In this document: positions 1 to 6,710 of the stretch, in pieces
Numbering within the stretch: position 1 is the first letter of the stretch
Layout of the letters: each line of letters starts with the position of its first letter
Source: Streptomyces sp. YS415
GTDB taxonomy: Bacteria; Actinomycetota; Actinomycetes; Streptomycetales; Streptomycetaceae
NCBI RefSeq assembly: GCF_023544665.1
Contig: NZ_JAMJFL010000031.1
Span: 1-64,000 of the forward strand
DNA: 64,000 nucleotides
Reading direction: 5' to 3'
Translations under genes and position numbers: made by a program
Notes under the pieces: model-generated
Databases searched by the model: none
The model's input: only the letters and a program-made list of their open reading frames with translations
What the model was told of the DNA's origin: nothing

Positions 1-145
1 TCCGGCCCTCGAGCCAGTCGACGGCCGACACCGAAGCGGGCCGGATCGAACTCGTAAGGCGGTGGTCACGCCCTCGTGGACTATCTGTGGCCGGACCCCA
101 CCCGAACCAGCACCTGCGCAGCCTTGACCAGCCACATTGGCTGAG

Positions 146-199
146 ACTCAAAGGGCCTCCGGAGCCGTGTGCGCGGGTTCGAATCCTGCCGTGGGTACG
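146..199 (+). other. tRNA 3'-half remnant, Leu-like (possible attachment site)
   Basis: The segment holds a recognisable T arm: stem GCGGG at 172-176, loop TTCGAAT, stem CCTGC (one G-T pair). About 25 nt upstream is a seven-base loop-like CTCAAAG that would give anticodon CAA. A short GGCC..GGAGCC hairpin in between would fit the long variable arm of a leucine tRNA. The 5' half (acceptor strand, D arm, 5' anticodon stem) is not present upstream, so this is not a working tRNA. Such 3' halves are left when elements integrate into tRNA genes. The acceptor end does not look standard, so the assignment is tentative. Confidence 0.35.
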
Positions 200-297
200 G
201 GGGATCGTCCTTGGGTCGATCATGGTCCGGGGTCTTTTGCGGCCAGAGAGTTGATCGATTGGGCAGGGCATGACCGCCGATGATCGGGTGTGGCTGG

Positions 298-735
298 TCA
301 GACGGGAATCCAGTCAGGCCACTGTGGAGGGACGTTACTCACGGGGCAGAGTCTAGAGTCGCCGGGATAGCCGTCCAGCGTCCCTCGGGTCGCGAAGAGC
401 CACCATGCCAACGACACCGTCGCCACGACCACCAGCAGCGTCGGCAGTGGGACGCGGACGGTCGTTGGCGCGCGAACCACCAAGCGTCGACCGGTGGCCC
501 ACGCCACGAGTCCAATGAGTGCTTCGCATCCCACGACAAGAGGGAGCAGAAAGTTGAGTTCGAAGCGTCCGCCAGCGTCGTAACCCGCGTCGCAGTATGC
601 GCGCGCCCAGACAGTCAGCGACCAGGCGACGCAGCCCATGGCAACTCCGAACAACGCGGAGCCTGCCCAGGGGAGACAGGAGGTTGATCTCGGCTCGGCT
701 GTGTGCACGACATGACACGACATCGAACGCACCAT
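298..735 (-). CDS. hypothetical membrane protein
   Basis: A 145-residue protein I do not recognise. Three hydrophobic stretches look like transmembrane helices, at about residues 24-46, 62-84 and 96-116. They are separated by short loops, and the Cys-containing C-terminal tail of about 30 residues ends in a Trp/Pro-rich segment. It lies in the accessory region left of the tRNA-Arg remnant, alone, with no operon partner within 140 bases. The start at 735 is an ATG; a second in-frame ATG four codons later is possible. No catalytic motif is visible and no function can be proposed beyond membrane localisation. Confidence 0.5.
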   Translation of the reverse strand: MVRSMSCHVVHTAEPRSTSCLPWAGSALFGVAMGCVAWSLTVWARAYCDAGYDAGGRFELNFLLPLVVGCEALIGLVAWATGRRLVVRAPTTVRVPLPTLLVVVATVSLAWWLFATRGTLDGYPGDSRLCPVSNVPPQWPDWIPV

Positions 736-878
736 CCACGGTTCCGCGACGGGCCGGTGAGTGTCTAACTGCGCCGACGGACGAGTGCGGACGTGTGCGG
801 ATTATCAGCACAGGTGGAGACACACCAGCTCAAGGCAGAGCCCACTCCCAAGTTGCTTCGGGTCGAAGAGGTCCTGAG

Positions 879-1655
879 CTAAAGGCCGTCGCGCTCAATC
901 AGTGAGCCATCAGGGCTCAGTGTGTAGAAGCGCGGCGGATCCATGGCTTCCACCGCTCTGCGCAGCTCCGCTTCCTGCTCTGCTGGATCAGGCCCGTATG
1001 CATCCCGCACGTGGAATCCGTACAGCTTGATGGCGTCTGCGTCGACGTCGTCGGGCTGGGGACGGCCCTCCTGGATGAACCCGCAGAGCGCCCGCAACGC
1101 GTCTTCGCCCAGGTCCAGTGGGTGAAATGGCAAGGCGTACGGCTCTTCCTCCTCACCGGGCCAGGGGACGATGTCGGCCGGTCGGTCTCCGGCCCAGTAG
1201 GGCCGTTCGAAGGGAAGCGGTTCGCCGATATTCTCGATGATGCCGCTGTCCGGGGACAGGCTCAGAGAGCGGACGAGACGTCCGTCTTCCCACACGGCGA
1301 ACGCCAGCCAGTCGACGACGCTGTGCATGGCGTGCAGGACGAGCCGTCGGCCGATGCTTGCCGCCACGAGGTGGACCGGGAGCTGGGATGGGGCGTCGAT
1401 CATCACCCTTTGATCGCCGATGACATCCAGGCCTGGCCAACTGGCTGCGTATGCCGTCCCCTTCGGGGGATACACACCGTCCCCGAGCTTCGAGTCCTCG
1501 CACTCTTCGATCTCGCAGTCGGGGTAGAGCCGCCGCATCGTGGTGACCGTCCGATCTAGGTCCGCCGCTCCCACTTGTCGCAGCAACCCCGGCACGTCGC
1601 CGTCGGCGTACACCAGGAGTCCCGTCGTTGCCCCCAACGCCCCTCCCCAGAACAT
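879..1655 (-). CDS. DUF6928-family protein
   Basis: A 258-residue soluble protein. The N-terminal signature (GAxTGLLVYADGDVPxLLR, near residues 5-23) and the acidic, Trp-rich middle match the Streptomyces family I know as DUF6928, whose function is unknown. I chose the ATG at 1655 because AAGGG lies about six bases upstream and the family motif starts right after it; the reading frame stays open upstream to 1802, with another ATG at 1679. It follows the strong hairpin at 1741-1791 and so is probably a separate transcript from the operon above it. Confidence 0.65.
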   Translation of the reverse strand: MFWGGALGATTGLLVYADGDVPGLLRQVGAADLDRTVTTMRRLYPDCEIEECEDSKLGDGVYPPKGTAYAASWPGLDVIGDQRVMIDAPSQLPVHLVAASIGRRLVLHAMHSVVDWLAFAVWEDGRLVRSLSLSPDSGIIENIGEPLPFERPYWAGDRPADIVPWPGEEEEPYALPFHPLDLGEDALRALCGFIQEGRPQPDDVDADAIKLYGFHVRDAYGPDPAEQEAELRRAVEAMDPPRFYTLSPDGSLIERDGL

Positions 1656-1740
1656 TGCCCTTGATGGCAGACGCACCATAGCCGCAGGCACTGACAACAA
1701 GGGACCGAGGCCAGGCAACCTGGGCCGAGGTCGGTACAAA

Positions 1741-1791
1741 CCCGAGGGGGAGGGGAGCCCAGGTGCATTCCGGGGTCCCCTCCCCCTCGGG
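1741..1791 (-). terminator. 16-bp perfect inverted repeat, operon terminator
   Basis: Arms 1741-1756 and 1776-1791 are exact reverse complements (CCCGAGGGGGAGGGGA and its partner) around a 19-nt loop. It lies 40 nt past the stop of the last gene of the minus-strand operon (3935 to 1831) and 86 nt before the next gene. This fits a factor-independent terminator without a clear U-tract, as is common in Streptomyces. Attenuation of the downstream gene is a second possibility. Confidence 0.7.
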
Positions 1792-1830
1792 AGGGTTGGC
1801 ACCTGTTGGTGCGTCGTTCCAGTCCGCCCC

Positions 1831-2133
1831 TCAAACGCCTTGAGGCTCCCCAGCAGCCAAAAGATGACCGCGGCTGGCAGCCACTCGGAGGACGTCCCGG
1901 AGAGCTCCGGTCAGTTCTATCGCCAGTCGCTCTACTTCCGCCGGGTTCGCGTTCCGGTCGCCGAGTACCTCCGATGCCTGCTCCAGGAGCTCAGTTGCCG
2001 TTCCAAGCTGGACCGCTTCAACGCTGTCCGCCAGGCGGGACATGTAGCCGTCCCGGTCGTCGGTGCTCAGGTAGCAGGGCTTGCCCTCCGGACCCGCCCA
2101 CGGCAGAAGCCGCAGTTCGTTCGACGTTGTCAT
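1831..2133 (-). CDS. small conserved hypothetical protein, last gene of the GntR operon
   Basis: A 100-residue protein of a type often found in Streptomyces next to GntR regulators. It has a short Trp/Pro segment (LRLLPWAGPEGKPCYLSTDD, residues 7-26) followed by a helical region rich in Ala, Leu and Glu. There is no signal peptide or membrane segment. Its ATG at 2133 overlaps the TGA of the GntR gene by four bases (ATGA), so translation is coupled and the two products probably work together. The role is unknown; an accessory factor of the regulator is an inference. Confidence 0.7.
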   Translation of the reverse strand: MTTSNELRLLPWAGPEGKPCYLSTDDRDGYMSRLADSVEAVQLGTATELLEQASEVLGDRNANPAEVERLAIELTGALRDVLRVAASRGHLLAAGEPQGV

Positions 2134-2876
2134 CCCCGGGTCTTCCTCTCGTCGGTCACGTGTTGAGCGGTGAAGACGGCGTCGACGCCGTCCCCCGGGA
2201 ATGCCAGCAGCGCGGCTTCAAGGACGCGGCCGGCGGCATCAGTTGCGAGGCGCGTGATCGCGAGTACGGCCCTCGTGGAGCCGATGCGCAGGGCCGTTGC
2301 CTCGTCCGGTGTCGGGGGACGAGCACACACCGTCTCCCGCACGGCGGCCGGCGGCGGAGCGAGCACGGCGAAGCGTATGGCCGCCTCTCGGCTACTGCCG
2401 AAGTCATCGTCGAGGACTCCGGCCGGGGCCAGGTCTGGCGGCATATAGATGCGGGCCAGCCCGCGCGGTGACTCCCCTTCGAGGCTGAGACAGGAGAACT
2501 CCGCGAGGGGGCTGCCCGAGGGGACGCTCAGCAACGCCGACAGGTCTGCGGGGGCCTGAACCGTGGCGCTGCGAACCGTGACGCGCACTGACGGCGCAGC
2601 GGCGGTCCACGGGTCCAGGGTGCCCCAGCCGCCCACGTACGTGATCTTCCGTAGGGGACGGCGGACGAAGTTGCCCTTGCCGTGGATCTTCTCAAGGAGC
2701 CCTTCGCCCTGAAGTACCGCGAGAGCGTGGCGCAGTGTCACCGTACTGACCGCGTATCGCTCGGCCAGAGCGGTTTCGGACGGCAGGCGTTCGCCCAGTT
2801 GGAGACGGCCGGTCGTGATCTGTTGCCGTAGGTCGTCGGCGACGTCGTGGTGGCGGGGAGGCACGAAACTGCTCAC
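2130..2876 (-). CDS. GntR-family transcriptional regulator
   Basis: A 248-residue regulator. Residues 5-75 form the GntR winged helix (DVADDLRQQI, LPSETALAERY, STVTLRHALAVLQGEGLL, GKGNFV). The C-terminal part looks like a UTRA-type effector domain, although it is more diverged than in the neighbour at 3987. The start is the GTG at 2876, preceded by GAGAAGGCG, and it overlaps the previous gene's stop by four bases. It is the fifth gene of an operon running from 3935 to 1831. The divergent promoter region at 3947-3977 with two palindromes is a likely target for it or for the divergent GntR. The effector is not predictable from sequence. Confidence 0.85.
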   Translation of the reverse strand: MSSFVPPRHHDVADDLRQQITTGRLQLGERLPSETALAERYAVSTVTLRHALAVLQGEGLLEKIHGKGNFVRRPLRKITYVGGWGTLDPWTAAAPSVRVTVRSATVQAPADLSALLSVPSGSPLAEFSCLSLEGESPRGLARIYMPPDLAPAGVLDDDFGSSREAAIRFAVLAPPPAAVRETVCARPPTPDEATALRIGSTRAVLAITRLATDAAGRVLEAALLAFPGDGVDAVFTAQHVTDERKTRG

Positions 2877-3154
2877 CGCCTTCTCAGCGTCCGCACGGCG
2901 ATGAGCCGGGTACGCATGTGTATCGTCAGCAACTCGCCCGAGTCGAAGACCAGTTGCTTCGCCCCCTGGGGAAGCTGGAAGAGGTCTCTCACCTGGCGCG
3001 CCCGACCGCCGAGTTGGATGATGTCGCCTCGCTGGACAGTGGCCGCGGTGATCTCGACCCTGGCGACCAGTGCACCGACGGGAGTCCGGGCGATCACGAC
3101 GCCACCCCCACCGGCACGGCCGGGCTGACCGACCAATGGCACCTGCAGTCGCAC
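2873..3154 (-). CDS. small conserved hypothetical protein
   Basis: A 93-residue protein with a Gly-rich N-terminal segment (RLQVPLVGQPGRAGGGG) followed by alternating hydrophobic residues that suggest an all-beta fold, ending in an Arg-rich tail. No catalytic motif is seen. Its stop overlaps the GntR start by four bases. Its 5' end overlaps the preceding gene by about 60 bases, which is unusual; one of the two starts or stops may be misplaced, but the residues from the start onward look typical of the family. I do not know its function. Confidence 0.6.
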   Translation of the reverse strand: MRLQVPLVGQPGRAGGGGVVIARTPVGALVARVEITAATVQRGDIIQLGGRARQVRDLFQLPQGAKQLVFDSGELLTIHMRTRLIAVRTLRRR

Positions 3155-3297
3155 ACCTCATAGATCACTGGCACGTCGATCGGTGCCGGCGCCGGGTGAG
3201 GCTCCGCGCAGGCGGCGTGTGTGCCGATCCGGCAGGCGGCCGAGCGGTAGGGGACGGACGAGGTGTCCGTGAGGTGCGGCTTCTGGCCGGAGGTCAT
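3094..3297 (-). CDS. small Cys/His-rich hypothetical protein
   Basis: A 67-residue protein with Cys residues in C-x6-C spacing (ACRIGTHAACAEP) and a C-terminal CDCRCH cluster, suggesting possible metal binding. The ATG at 3297 shares a base with the TAA of the gene above (TAATG), which argues for translational coupling. It overlaps the next gene by 61 bases. The part after the CDCRCH cluster may be an extension caused by a changed stop codon, because the cluster looks like a natural end. Function unknown. Confidence 0.5.
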   Translation of the reverse strand: MTSGQKPHLTDTSSVPYRSAACRIGTHAACAEPHPAPAPIDVPVIYEVCDCRCHWSVSPAVPVGVAS

Positions 3298-3617
3298 TAT
3301 CGGACCCCCATCAGGGCCGGGGGCCACGCATGAGCTGGCATGTGGGGCGCGACGATGACCGTGCGGGTCCGGGTACGCCTCTCATAGGCCAGAACGTACG
3401 GGCGGACGAGCCCGATGTCCTCCCCCGTGAGCAACGGGCGGCCCGACGCTCCGGCGGCAGCCCGGCTCAGGATTAGGGTCGGGGCGCCAACGGGTGCGGG
3501 TGATGCGGCCGCAGGAGACGCCGGACGCGTAGAGGGCGTTAAGGGGCGGCGATGCCTGCCCCTGGAGGAGTTCCGCACCCTGGTGAGGCAGAAGGCACGG
3601 CGGATACGGTTGAGCAC
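3297..3617 (-). CDS. small basic hypothetical protein
   Basis: A 106-residue protein with a very basic N-terminus (RIRRAF, RGRHRR), a Pro/Ala-rich linker to about residue 45, and a conserved-looking C-terminal half (PLLTGEDIGLVRPYVLAYERR). The last motif is one I associate with Streptomyces operons of this kind, without a known function. It lies 12 bases after the first gene of the operon and overlaps the next. DNA or RNA binding would fit the charge, but this is only an inference. Confidence 0.6.
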   Translation of the reverse strand: MLNRIRRAFCLTRVRNSSRGRHRRPLTPSTRPASPAAASPAPVGAPTLILSRAAAGASGRPLLTGEDIGLVRPYVLAYERRTRTRTVIVAPHMPAHAWPPALMGVR

Positions 3618-3629
3618 GCTGATCAGCTC

Positions 3630-3935
3630 CTATCGCTGATGGCCCGGTCCCCCGACATCGCCCGTCGAGGGGACCGTTCTGCGTACGGCCGCCCAGAGGG
3701 TGCGGCCGTTCATGCTGGTGGCGAGGAGACCGAACCGGTCGGCCAGAGCCACCGCGTCCAGGACCTCCCGCCAGGTCTCGGCGGAGAGCGAATTTGGTAA
3801 CTCCGCCTTCACCGACGTGTGCCAGGGGTGTTCCTCCACTCGCGTGGTGAGCCCAAGGGCGGACAGCCGGGCGGCGAGGGCCTCCGCGGTCAATCCCGAA
3901 GCGGGCACAGGGCAGCCTCCGTCACCGGCGATCAC
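3630..3935 (-). CDS. hypothetical protein, first gene of the six-gene operon
   Basis: A 101-residue soluble protein with helical propensity (LTAEALAARLSALGL, ETWREVLDAVALADRFGLL). Unknown family. It starts with GTG at 3935, with no Shine-Dalgarno sequence visible in the 12 bases upstream. A -10-like TAGCTT lies about nine bases before the start, so the transcript may be leaderless or nearly so. It is the first of six tightly packed minus-strand genes (3935 to 1831) that end with the GntR regulator and a small protein, and it is divergent from a second GntR gene. Confidence 0.6.
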   Translation of the reverse strand: MIAGDGGCPVPASGLTAEALAARLSALGLTTRVEEHPWHTSVKAELPNSLSAETWREVLDAVALADRFGLLATSMNGRTLWAAVRRTVPSTGDVGGPGHQR

Positions 3936-3946
3936 TTTGAGTGAAG

Positions 3947-3977
3947 CTAGTTAACTAGATTAGAGCTAGTGGACTAG
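3947..3977. promoter_or_regulatory. paired palindromic operators and divergent promoter between two GntR-controlled units
   Basis: CTAGTTAACTAG (3947-3958) is a perfect 12-bp palindrome and CTAGTGGACTAG (3966-3977) is a near-copy; their centres are 19 bp apart, about two helical turns. For the plus-strand gene, a -35-like TTAACT (3951-3956) and a -10 TAGATT (3975-3980) are 18 bp apart and put the transcription start at about 3987, the A of the ATG. The operators therefore cover the promoter, as expected for repression by a dimeric GntR protein. Which of the two GntR proteins binds cannot be read from the sequence. Confidence 0.65.
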
Positions 3978-3986
3978 ATTTTCCAT

Positions 3987-4742
3987 ATGTCTGAGCAGCC
4001 GCCCTATCTCCGCATCGCCGAGGAGCTCCGGCGGCGCATCGCTGAGCACGTCTGGGAGCCGGGCGACCGTCTCCCCTCCCGCGCACAGATCGGCCAGGAG
4101 TGCGGCGTAGGTGAGAACGTGGTCCGCCGGGCACAGGAGTTGCTGATCTCCCAAGGCGTGCTTGAGGGCCGCGCAGGTTCGGGCACCTACGTTGCTGAGC
4201 CCCGGCAACGGGTACGAGTCGTCCGCTCATCGGCGCGTGAGCAACCCGCCGGGTCCCCGTTTCGCGCGGACATGAAGGCCGTCGGCAGGCAGGGCGATTG
4301 GGAGAGCCGGACCGACGCCAAGGTGCCGGCCCCAACGGAGATCGCGGCGCGTCTCGGTATGGCCGAGGGCGAGCTGTGCGTCCGCACGACGTACGAGTTC
4401 CTGGCCGACGGCAGGCCGGTGCAGCTGTCGACGAGCTGGGAACCGTACGACCTCACCGCGGGCACTCTCGTCGTGCTGCCCGAGGGAGGGCCCCACGCGG
4501 GAGCCGGGGTCGTGAACCGCATGGCCGCGATCGGGGTCACCGTCAGCCACGCCGTGGAGCAGCCGAAACCCAGGCAGGCCACCGCCGAGGAGGCCTCAAT
4601 ACTGGGCATCCAGAAGGCCGCGCTCGTCACTCACATCCGGCGGACGTACTACAGTGATGAAGGACGCCCCGTCGAGACAGCGGACATCGTCGTACCCGCC
4701 GCGCACTGCGAGATCGTTTACGAGATCCCCATCAAGCGGTAG
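3987..4742 (+). CDS. GntR/UTRA (HutC-type) transcriptional regulator
   Basis: A 251-residue regulator. The N-terminal winged helix spans residues 5-72 (YLRIAEELRRRI, LPSRAQIGQECGVGENVVRRAQELL, GSGTYV). From about 95 to 245 it has a UTRA ligand domain (TTYEFLADGRPVQLSTSWEP, ATAEEASILGI, the usual tail). No Shine-Dalgarno sequence precedes the ATG and the -10 box ends seven bases before it, so the mRNA is probably leaderless. The gene is divergent from the six-gene operon and shares its operators, so self-repression plus control of the operon is the simplest reading. Similar regulators control transfer genes of actinobacterial integrative plasmids, which fits the tRNA-bounded setting, but no transfer gene is in the window. 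Confidence 0.85.
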   Translation: MSEQPPYLRIAEELRRRIAEHVWEPGDRLPSRAQIGQECGVGENVVRRAQELLISQGVLEGRAGSGTYVAEPRQRVRVVRSSAREQPAGSPFRADMKAVGRQGDWESRTDAKVPAPTEIAARLGMAEGELCVRTTYEFLADGRPVQLSTSWEPYDLTAGTLVVLPEGGPHAGAGVVNRMAAIGVTVSHAVEQPKPRQATAEEASILGIQKAALVTHIRRTYYSDEGRPVETADIVVPAAHCEIVYEIPIKR

Positions 4743-4748
4743 TCCACG

Positions 4749-5215
4749 TCAGCTGGCCATGTCCGGCCAGCCATCCTTGTTGGAGAAGCTCTCGAGCAGT
4801 ACCGGGTCGAGCGGTCCCACCCCTTCCCGGTAGCGAGTGCGTAGGCCTGATCCGGCACGTACAGCAGCCACTCCCCGTCGCACTCGGTGGAGGTGTACGG
4901 GGCGAACTTGTCGATGTCGAAGAAGACGCCTTCCCATGCGGCTTGCCCTGCGGCGACGACAGCGGAATGGGCGTACAGGAACGAGTCGGCCGACTGCGGG
5001 AAGGGCGTGCCGTTCGGGCCCGTCATGTCGATGATGGGAAGCGTCCCGAACTTCTCTTGGTCCAAGCGATAGAGAGCCTCGGCATGTCGTTCCGCAAAGC
5101 CGATTATGTCGGGGACGGAACGGCGGCTCAGCTCCTCGGCAAGGTGCTCGCAGCTCTCCTGCGTGGCTTCGCCGTTCAGGGTCGCTATCAGCGTCCAGAA
5201 GTCGGCTCATGTCAT
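4749..5215 (-). pseudogene. DUF4240-family gene, inactivated by a nonsense codon and a frameshift
   Basis: Reading the minus strand from 5215, the frame gives Met-Thr-stop-Ala-Asp-Phe-Trp: the TGA at 5209-5207 replaces what is Trp or a similar residue in the family. The frame then continues as a good DUF4240-like protein (EHLAEELSRRSV, FAERHAEALYRLDQEKFG, FLYAHSAVVAAGQAAWEG, YALATG) until about 4800, where it shifts. The family ending (ESFSNKDGWPDMAS) then appears in another frame and stops at 4749. Two independent lesions make this a decayed gene. An in-frame TTG at 5065 could start a 115-residue fragment, but this would be a relic. DUF4240 function is not known to me. Confidence 0.75.
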
Positions 5216-5530
5216 TCGCACAGGCGCAGGATGCCAGCGCCGTCTGACATCCATGGCTGACCTCAACGACCCCGGATAGCGGCAGACAGCAGCACCCCCG
5301 TGCGACCGCCGACCAGCCGACCACGAGCCCAGAGGCGGGCGTAGATCGAACTCCTAATGCGGTGCTCCCGCACGAGCGCCCGCCCGGGCCGTCCTCGGGC
5401 CGTGGAAGGGCGCTCAGCGCTGACCAACGTCGGCATCCGCCGACAGCTCAGTAGCAGGCCAGGGCGTTGATACAAAGTGCGGCGCAGGTCACGGCCGCCG
5501 GTGATCAGTTGAGGCTGTTCAGACTGTCAG
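5216..5530. other. no gene seen; holds one copy of a 24-nt near-repeat
   Basis: No reading frame here has convincing codon usage or a start with a ribosome site. The only notable item is GATCGAACTCCTAATGCGGT.. at 5344-5367, which matches 21 of 24 bases with 44-67 near the left end of the window. Confidence 0.4.
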
Positions 5531-5674
5531 TCACTGGGAGCCTGGGTTCAAGACCGCTGATGCCGCACGGTGCTCCTCGCAGACAGCCCACCAACTGTCG
5601 CCACCCTTGTCCTTAACCCGCACGCTCCAGCGCGCTTTGCGTGTGCACGGAGAGCCCCACGCGCACCGCTGCAT
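5531..5674 (-). CDS. small Cys/Trp-rich hypothetical protein
   Basis: A 47-residue product from the ATG at 5674; the frame is open to an earlier start at 5758. It carries CAWGSPC and a later WWAVCEEH, giving three Cys and one His in an arrangement that could bind zinc. Codon choice is only moderately GC-rich at third positions, in line with the accessory region. No ribosome site is obvious. It lies alone between the DUF4240 relic and the tRNA-Arg remnant and could itself be a fragment. Confidence 0.35.
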   Translation of the reverse strand: MQRCAWGSPCTRKARWSVRVKDKGGDSWWAVCEEHRAASAVLNPGSQ

Positions 5675-5861
5675 GCGGGACTGGGTGCCGGCAGCATGCA
5701 GCTTCGGGCTCCACTCGGTTGGCCCCTCGACAAGTTCCACGGCACCAGTGAAGCGCACCCTTCCCTGGTGACGCAGTCGAATGCGTGTCGAAGCCGAAGC
5801 CTGAAGACGGTCCCGTGCATCCGTCTGTGCAGGTCAGCGTCCGAGTCCTTCGGCATGCGCC

Positions 5862-5911
5862 AAGCGCCTTCTAAGCGCTTGGCCGCAGGTTCGAGTCCTG
5901 CCGGGGGCGCA
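5862..5911 (+). other. tRNA-Arg(UCU) 3' half, attachment-site remnant
   Basis: From 5862 the sequence reads as the anticodon arm (AAGCGC, loop CTTCTAA with anticodon TCT at 5870-5872, GCGCTT), a short variable region, a perfect T arm (GCAGG-TTCGAGT-CCTGC, 5885-5901), and the acceptor strand CGGGGGC (5902-5908) followed by GCA. The first half of the tRNA (GCCCCCG acceptor strand and D arm) is missing upstream. Tyrosine integrases of actinobacterial elements commonly use the anticodon-to-3'-end part of tRNA genes, so this is most simply an attachment site marking the right end of an element that extends to the left. Confidence 0.75.
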
Positions 5912-6268
5912 GTACACCCTCCGCCCAGCGGAAACCCTGGTCACTTTCGTTCCCGGCGCGATCCGCATCGCTGCTGGGCCAGGCCCTGCGCAGAAGTCAT
6001 CGCCCGAGCCGTCCTCGCGCCCGCTCGCCGCGACGGGCCCGGCAGATCGGCGTTCAGCCACACCGCGAGGTCGGCATCTCGGTCGGCCATGTGCTCGCCG
6101 CCGGGGACCGCGACCGCGCTCATGGCGGCGGAACGGGCCCGCCGGGGCGGCGGCGAGGGAGCCGGTTCCCTCTCCTCCCGCTCCGCCGCTCCGCCCTCTC
6201 CGCACTCGGACGGCGTCAGCGGCTCGCCGGGCGGTGTGACTCGGCCGCGGGGACGGCGGAGGCGCCCG
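5912..6268. other. no gene seen between the tRNA remnant and the first chromosomal gene
   Basis: The stretch is GC-rich and open in several frames, but none has a plausible start, ribosome site or recognisable product. It probably belongs to the chromosomal side of the attachment site. It may include relic coding sequence on the minus strand around 5941-6090, which I cannot identify. Confidence 0.35.
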
Positions 6269-6667
6269 TCACACGCGACCGCTCGCCGCGGCCGCCATGA
6301 GCGGTTCCGCCGCCTCCGCGGTCGTATCCGGAGGGACGACCAGCAGGTCCCAGCGTCCCCGGCCGGGCGAGAGCAGGACGATGGTGTGCGCGGCGGATGC
6401 GCCGAGGGTCCGGTGCAGCCTCACGGCCTGGTTGGAGACGAGCATCCGGCCGGGCACCGCCGACCAGGTCGTCCCGTTGACGGTGGCGCTGGCGATGTGG
6501 CCCCATGCCTGCGGCAACCCGGCGAGCAACCGGGGGAGTTCGGTGAGCAGGTCGTACGAACGCGGCCACCATGCTCCGTCGATGGGCCGCGGCATGGTGC
6601 TGCGAGACGCGAGACGCAGCCGCAGGAGGGGGTGGGAGGGAAGCGGGGGTTGCAGTGCGGTGGTCAT
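6269..6667 (-). CDS. DUF5994-family protein
   Basis: A 132-residue soluble protein with the family pattern DGAWWPRS-x-DLLTELPRLL near residues 30-46 and RGRWDLLVVPPDT near 107-119. These are shared with the product at 7554, so the two are paralogues. The ATG at 6667 has AGGAG nine bases upstream. Its function is unknown; in Streptomyces these genes often occur with STAS, GAF-ANTAR and envelope-stress genes, as here. It lies 43 bases past the end of the broken desaturase gene and could have been co-transcribed with it. Confidence 0.75.
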   Translation of the reverse strand: MTTALQPPLPSHPLLRLRLASRSTMPRPIDGAWWPRSYDLLTELPRLLAGLPQAWGHIASATVNGTTWSAVPGRMLVSNQAVRLHRTLGASAAHTIVLLSPGRGRWDLLVVPPDTTAEAAEPLMAAAASGRV

Positions 6668-6710
6668 GAAAGCTCCTGCCAACTGCTGTGTACGGACGGG
6701 GTGGTGGACG

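Noticed and set aside
5870..5872. Functional tRNA-Arg gene at 5.86 kb
   Set aside because: The D arm and 5' acceptor strand are absent for at least 60 bases upstream, so only the 3' half is present.
5834..6205. Minus-strand frames around 5.9-6.2 kb as possible genes
   Set aside because: The products are Arg/Pro-rich with no family features, and one includes the complement of the tRNA remnant.
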